Shown piece by piece: positions 59,301 to 64,000 of a DNA stretch of 64,000 nucleotides. Position 1 is the first letter of the stretch; each line of letters starts with the position of its first letter. The stretch comes from Urophycis tenuis. Taxonomy: Eukaryota > Chordata > Actinopteri > Gadiformes > Phycidae. The notes beneath the pieces were generated by a model. That model saw only the letters and a program-made list of their open reading frames with translations, was not told where the DNA came from and did not search any database. Location: contig JAXIVH010000001.1 of assembly GCA_036785325.1 (NCBI GenBank), positions 4,376,880-4,440,879 on the forward strand, in the 5' to 3' direction. The translations under genes were made by a program, and so were the position numbers.

Positions 59301-59527
59301 CTCGCAAGCTTGCTCCTCGTTACGTGGGCCCCTTCAATATAGAAGCCGTTGTCAACCCGGCTGCGGTGCGCCTTGCACTCCCACCCTCCATGAAGGTCCA
59401 CCCCGTGTTCCATGTTTCTCTGCTTAAACCTGTGGTTACCAGCCGTCTGTCCCCGCCAGTTCCCACTCCTCCTTCCCCACAGCGTCTAGCCGATGGCGAT
59501 TTGGTGTGGTTTTGGTGTGGTCGGTGA
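56291..59527 (+). pseudogene. pol of the chromovirus: protease, RT, RNase H, integrase, truncated chromodomain
   Basis: A single long frame of 1078 codons. Aspartic protease LDSGADDSF (about residues 62-70), reverse transcriptase with [16 protein letters not shown] and YLDDILIFS (catalytic YLDD), RNase [19 protein letters not shown], integrase HHCC finger (HPGVYRT...CTTC) and DDE core ([33 protein letters not shown]). Near the end an 11-bp tandem duplication (about 59499-59520, TTTGGTGTGGT twice) shifts the frame, so the ORF ends at 59527. Chromodomain coding ([15 protein letters not shown]) follows in another frame to about 59714. The rest of pol looks intact. The chromodomain normally tethers integration to chromatin marks. 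Confidence 0.92.
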
Positions 59528-59701
59528 AAAAGAGGGTCCGCCGTCGGGGCAAGGGTTTCCAGTTTTTGGTCGACTGGGAGGGTTATGGCCCGGAGGAACG
59601 TTCGTGGGTCCCTCGCTCTTACCTGGCGGGCCCCACCCTGTTGGACGATTTCTATCGGGCCCACCCCGATGCTCCAGGACGCTCGTCGGGGGCCTCGCAT
59701 A

Positions 59702-59714
59702 GGGTGGGGGGTAC
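59702..59714 (+). promoter_or_regulatory. Polypurine tract before the 3' LTR
   Basis: GGGTGGGGGGTAC directly precedes the 3' LTR start TGTTACGG. A purine run in this position primes plus-strand DNA in LTR elements. Confidence 0.75.
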
Positions 59715-60206
59715 TGTTACGGCTCCCGTTACAACACCACCTTCGCGGCGCACACTCAGAGGCGCGCGGACGCGCCTCCGCAGCTGCGCGGCGCGCTCTC
59801 CGAGGCACGCCGTCGCGCGTCTCCGTGGCGACGGATCATCGCGGCTGCACTCGATCAGCAATCGACGCACCTGCAGCTGATGACGGAGGAGACAAAGGCC
59901 GGCGTGCCCTTCGATCTGGTGCCAGAACGTAAACCACTGTTACGGTCCGTAGCCTGGCTCCCGAGTATAGTGAGTAGATCTCTGCAGCACCTCTCGCCGT
60001 ACTTATCTTTTACTTTTCTCCTGTTCCCAGAGAACTCCTGCGCCTCGACAACTCGGACCCGGATGTTCTTCCCCACCCCTGACCTGTCGCTGGAACCCCG
60101 TTGCTTACTTGGACCCCCTCTTCTAGTTTTCCCCTGTTGCTCGGTTAAATAAACCTGCATTTGATTTCCCATTGACTCTGCCTCATTTTCCCCTGCCTTG
60201 GTTACA
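59715..60206 (+). repeat. 3' LTR of the chromovirus (492 bp)
   Basis: Nearly identical to 54832-55331. Seen differences: the 8-bp indel, AGCGC versus GGCGC near the start, and CTGTTAC versus CTTTTAC near 60008. Confidence 0.95.
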
Positions 60207-60483
60207 CCATTCAGAACCTGGACTCTTTTAAAATAGGCCTGAAAACCTTTTTATTCAGAAAGGCCTATGGCTGCTAACAAGATGTTTTAACCTTGTCTTA
60301 CAGTTTTTTATTTATTTATTTATTTTTTTAATTATTATTATTATTATTTTTTTATTTTTTTATTTTTTATTGAGTATGCTTTTGTTTTCTTTACCTTGCT
60401 TTTAACTTTTTAACCTTGTAGCACTTTGAGATCTTTTAGATGAAAAGTGCATTAGAAATAAAATGCATTATTATTATTATTAT
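60207..60483 (+). mobile_element. L2 LINE 3' end, continuing after the chromovirus
   Basis: Begins with the target duplication CCATT and continues the L2 frame (NLDSFKIGLKTFLFRKAYGC, stop), then a T-rich 3' UTR and (ATT)n. Confidence 0.9.
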
Positions 60484-62161
60484 GAAACACTGATCATATT
60501 AACATTGTATGTGACAAGATTTGAATATCTGGATTACCTTCTAGCACCCAGTAAAGTATGTTGTTTTGCTCAGCTAGCCCAATAGGTCACTGTGGCAGCC
60601 CTAGGCTTGACAAAGATTCTTTTGACTTTACATAGCAACAATGCATCAATAACAACGCTTTGTCTACGTAGAAAAGGACTTTGCATTAGCTACTCAAACT
60701 CCGTGCATTACAACATCATGGAACTCAAAATGATAGGTAGTTAAAGTAGTGAAAGAAAGTGAGGAGAAATTGAAGGTCATTGTGAAGTTTGAAGAGCCAG
60801 GAGTAAAGAATTTGGAACCATTAAAACTGACCAAAGTAATTCAGAATCAGGTTGGTGAGGTCTAATATTCTTGAATTCTTAATGATGGAAATTTACTTAT
60901 TGGATGTAACTCTGAAGAGCAGGTTGAGAAAGAATTAAAGATGCAACATGGGAAAATAGCAGTAAAGGAGTGATAAGATAAGATATTCCTTTATTAATCC
61001 CCCTTAGGAGAAATTCACAGTGACCAGCAGTACAGGGGATAGATGTGCAGTAAGAGCCTGGCTAAAGTCAATACACAATAAACAATAAATTAGATTAAAT
61101 ACGAGCTCTTAAGTCAGGTCGGTGACGAGTGAGAACCTGTATGCATACTAGTGTCCTTGATAGCTGTTTATGGTGCAAAATGCAAAGTAGATAGATAGTG
61201 CAAATATGCGGAAAGTGCAAGGTGCAAGATGTGCAAATTTATACAGGTATTCCAGGTACAACATATGAATAGACCTGGAATAACAACGGCTAGGACACAG
61301 TCCAAGGTGTGTGGTGTGGTGTGTGTGAATGTGAAGTTCAGTCCATTCCATTTGTCTTTTGTCTGGTGGTGTTGGAGCTTCCTGAGCCTGATGGTTGGAG
61401 GGATGAGGGAGCGCCCAAACACTTTGAGGCACTTGGCTGAGTGAGCATGTGGCTGAACGTGTTCCTGAGTTGCTTCAGTTGCTTCAGTTCGGCATAGTGA
61501 GGCTGAGAGGGTAGTTCCGGGTCGCCAGCAGCTTTCCCCTCGTCCTCCTCACTGTCGCCGCCTCCACACAGTCCGGCTTCATCCCCACCACGGAGCTCGC
61601 CGTCCTCCCTGGCTTTTACAGATTCCTGGCACCACCGCTCCCAATGCTTCCTCCCCAGCACACGGCAGTGAAGAAGGTGACACTGGCCACCGCAGGCTGG
61701 TAGACCATCTGTGGCAGCCTGGTGCATGCAATGAAAGATGACAGATGGACAGTGGTTATCAATGAGATGAACAGACATAAGATGAAAATGGCTAGAAAAA
61801 CAGTCTGGGGTGTGTGGTGTGGTATACAAATCCGTTATCTGGTGGTGCTGGCTATATATATATGGGATATATGGGATTCCTTTAGGAATTAATATGAAGG
61901 AGTCTGTTAAAAATGTAAAAATTAATTGTTATTGTTGGTACTTCATTTTATGTTTAAGGACCCTTATCATAATACTGAAGAGGTTTGGTGCTATTTTGAG
62001 CAATATTAGTGGTTAAAATATGCCGTTGTGGATGCGTTAGGCGCGTTGCCCCAATCTAATCAGTGTTAGCGCCATGGGGCTGTTGGCGTCTTTCGAGGCT
62101 TTCTCAATGCATGGATGATCACTGAAAAAAATTGTCTCGATGGCTTATTTGATGTGTTTTT
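60484..62161. other. Gene-free interval with a LINE 3' fragment
   Basis: 60973-61740 on the minus strand is the 3' part of a Rex-type LINE: degenerate C-terminal coding (RVLGRKHWERWCQE) and the 3' tail ending AAGGAATATCTTATCTTATC. The same tail is at 8248-8440. Nothing else recognised. 61850-61870 is a short TATA run. Confidence 0.55.
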
Positions 62162-63951
62162 GTGGCGAAAAAGACTGGGGTCCATTTACGCCGGACTTAC
62201 ACTTTAAGAAGACCTTTGCAGAGTCAACCATCCATCTCTGTTACAACAGATATTTGGTCTGATCGTAGGCTGCGGTCCTTTCTTGGGGTAACCGCACATG
62301 CAGTGCACAGCTCAGATGGCTCATGTTCTCTAGCACCATACCTGCTTGAATGCCGTCACTTAACTGGCAAGCACAGTGGTGAGAGGATTGCTGCAGCCTT
62401 TGAAGCGATTGTCGAGGGTTATGGAATTAGCCAAAAGATCAGCTATATAATAACAGACAATGCGGCCAACATGAAGTGCGCTTTCAAGATCCAAATGCCC
62501 CAGAATCAACCATCTGACACAGAAAGTGAAGATGATCTTGATGATGAACAGTTGTGGGAAGAAGTTGATGAAGGGGATACTGAACTTGGGCCATCAGGGG
62601 AAATTCTTTCTTGTTTTGCACATTCCCTTCAGTTAGTAGTAAATGATGGAATGAAGTAAGTCAATTGGTCTGGCTATCACCAAAACGTCTCGTTTCTCCA
62701 CTCTCTTGCACAGTAACTCCCAGTTCAAAGACCGATTTGAAACCAGCTTTGGCACCTCAAAAACCATCCCTGCAGCCAACAATACTAGGTGGAACAGTAC
62801 ATTGAAACAAGTGCAGGCACTTACTGCTTTTGACCTTAAAGTGATGGTTCGGAGTAAAATTCACCCTGAGGTAATTTCCACCAATAATCCAGCCAAATAC
62901 CCCCTCAGATGCATTTTTAGTGACGGTCAATATTGGTCAAGTTTAGCGGTATAAGCCGAATGGCTTAGTACTGGAGTGAATGGTACAGTGTGTATATCTC
63001 GTAAATTACCCCACTAATAATGCATGGATTGTTTCCCAACTTCTGTAGTAGTACATATAGGGTCTGTACTCACAAAACAAGGCATTTTAAAGTTTGTAAG
63101 TACACCAGGAGTTTATTTAAAAGAGCACTTTCCTGATAGCTTCAACTCTCTGTTGCTAACGCTACCGCTGCGTTGACGTCACTTCCGTCTATCCGGAAAA
63201 GTTCGTAAAAGTCCTCTTCAACTATATACAAATAAATGGGAATATAAAATCTAAACTATGGATTTGGGGACTGTCGTACACAACAAAAAATGTACATAAT
63301 AGCAAGTCTTCAATTATTTCAGTTGTCAATACATTTCGATGCAGTGTTGAATTCACTAACTTTTTCCTTACATTTGTGAGTTTTGAAGAGGACGTTTACG
63401 AACTTTTCCAGAAAGACGGAAGTGACGTCGACGCAGCGGTATTTGGCTGGATTATTGGTGGAAATGACCTCAGGGTGAATTTTACTCCGAACCATCACGT
63501 TAAGACACTGACAGAAATGTGCCACAATGACTTTCCCGATGTAATTTTCAGTCAGCGTGAGTGGAACCAGCTGAGAGACTTGACTACCATTATGAACCCA
63601 TTCGCAGAGGCAACAGATCTCACAGAAGGTGAGAAAGACGTCACAATCAGCACTGTTGTGCCTACTGTGCTGGATCTAAACACTCATCTCCAAAAATTGG
63701 AAGAAGTCCATACTACTCAATGTCGACCTTTAGTCAAGGCACTACGAGAGTCACTGCTGAAAAGGTTTAGGGGGATTTTTGAACACGTCAAGATGGCTGC
63801 AGAGACTGGGAAGGAAGAGCCTTTCCACCATGTGATCTACTTCCTCGCCACAATGCTGGACCCGCAATTTGGACTAAGTTGGGTTGATCTGGATGTAACG
63901 TGCAAGCAGGGTGCAGTGTTTCAGAAGCGATACAGAGAGGAGTTGAAATAA
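62162..63951 (+). pseudogene. hAT (Ac/ZBED-like) transposase, interrupted
   Basis: Part 1 (62162-62659): SISVTTDIWSDRRLRSFLGV, GISQKISYIITDNAANMKCA, an acidic segment (SDTESEDDLDDEQLWEEVDE), CFAHSLQLVVNDGMK. An AAGTAAGT four-base repeat near 62655 then shifts the frame. Part 2 (about 62666-62839): FSTLLHSNSQFKDRFE, NNTRWNSTLKQVQAL. A 660-bp MITE intervenes. Part 3 (63504-63951): ALTE-like LTEMCHNDFPDVIFS, DVTISTVVPTVLDLNTHL, ATMLDPQFGLSW and a stop. These are the catalytic D and RW regions of hAT transposases; the C-terminal dimerisation domain would lie further right. No longer functional. Confidence 0.85.
62840..63499. mobile_element. MITE with long TIRs and TTAA duplication inside the hAT transposase
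   Basis: The left end is GTGATGGTTCGGAGTAAAA and the right end its inverse, continuing for about 60 bp of near-perfect TIR. TTAA lies on both sides (62836-62839, 63500-63503). TTAA duplications mark piggyBac and Kolobok elements. A second insertion (about 62901-63166) splits the left TIR, whose inner half reappears at 63167-63225 and mirrors 63383-63447. Confidence 0.85.
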
Positions 63952-64000
63952 ATCACTTCAAGGTTAGTAGATATGTAATTTGCCTTACCACTGCCCAATT

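Larger units (their letters stand above)
54832..60206 (+). mobile_element. Sushi-type chromovirus (Ty3/Gypsy LTR retrotransposon), 5375 bp
   Basis: Two LTRs bound gag and pol. The target duplication CCATT is perfect (54827-54831, 60207-60211) and falls inside the L2 reading frame. The LTRs differ by one 8-bp indel and a few single bases, so insertion was recent. A chromodomain at the end of pol and an 11-nt self-complementary primer site mark the Tf1/sushi group. The element is inactive: gag has a frame break and the chromodomain is frameshifted. Confidence 0.93.
51340..60483 (+). mobile_element. L2 LINE, near full length, split by a chromovirus
   Basis: Coding homology begins around 51753 (LLSLNNFTTPTYIAAIRQHR) and continues to 54831, then resumes at 60207 after the LTR element. 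The 3' end is TAGCACTTTGAGATCTTTTA...AAATAAAATGCATTATTATT with an (ATT)n tail at 60468-60483. The 5' border is a guess; GC-rich sequence after about 51340 may be its 5' UTR. Confidence 0.75.

Overview
The window is nuclear DNA from a ray-finned (teleost) fish. It has vertebrate spliced genes with GT/AG introns, a POLG2-DDX5 neighbourhood like that of other vertebrates, and a typical fish repeat load: L2-type LINEs, Rex3-like LINE tails, a tRNA-derived SINE with a GGAT-type tail, many hAT transposons, and a sushi-type chromovirus. I cannot name the species.

Layout. 0-11.6 kb: exon 1 of polg2 (minus, runs off the left edge), a truncated RING/TRIM-like fragment (plus), and a complete 13-exon ddx5 gene (minus, 626 aa). 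12-40 kb: a tandem duplication of one type II C-type lectin receptor gene (minus). Each copy has six exons with matching phases and predicts 283 or 284 aa. Both tails carry an ITIM-like tyrosine motif. The lectin domains differ at the sugar-binding triplet: EPN in the first copy, QPD in the second. Transposons have entered one copy or the other, so the sister copy often serves as a natural empty site. 40-51 kb: a patchwork of hAT elements, a SINE, a solo LTR carrying a MITE, a small spliced plus-strand gene I do not recognise (45.65-46.6 kb), and two minus-strand gene remnants. 51-60.5 kb: an L2 LINE split by a young 5.4-kb chromovirus with near-identical LTRs and a 5-bp target duplication. 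60.5-64 kb: LINE debris, then a hAT transposase gene broken by a TTAA-flanked MITE.

How the parts relate. polg2 (mitochondrial DNA polymerase accessory subunit) and ddx5 (DEAD-box RNA helicase) are housekeeping genes in conserved order and orientation. The lectin pair looks like an inhibitory immune-receptor cluster whose two members may recognise different sugars. Nearly everything else is mobile DNA at several nesting levels: an 8.6-kb hAT sits in intron 4 of the second lectin gene and itself contains another hAT, an L2 and a deleted ZBED/Buster-like hAT. Both lectin reading frames remain open. Exon borders were assigned by hand from splice sites, reading-frame continuity and family knowledge; no alignment or transcript evidence was available.
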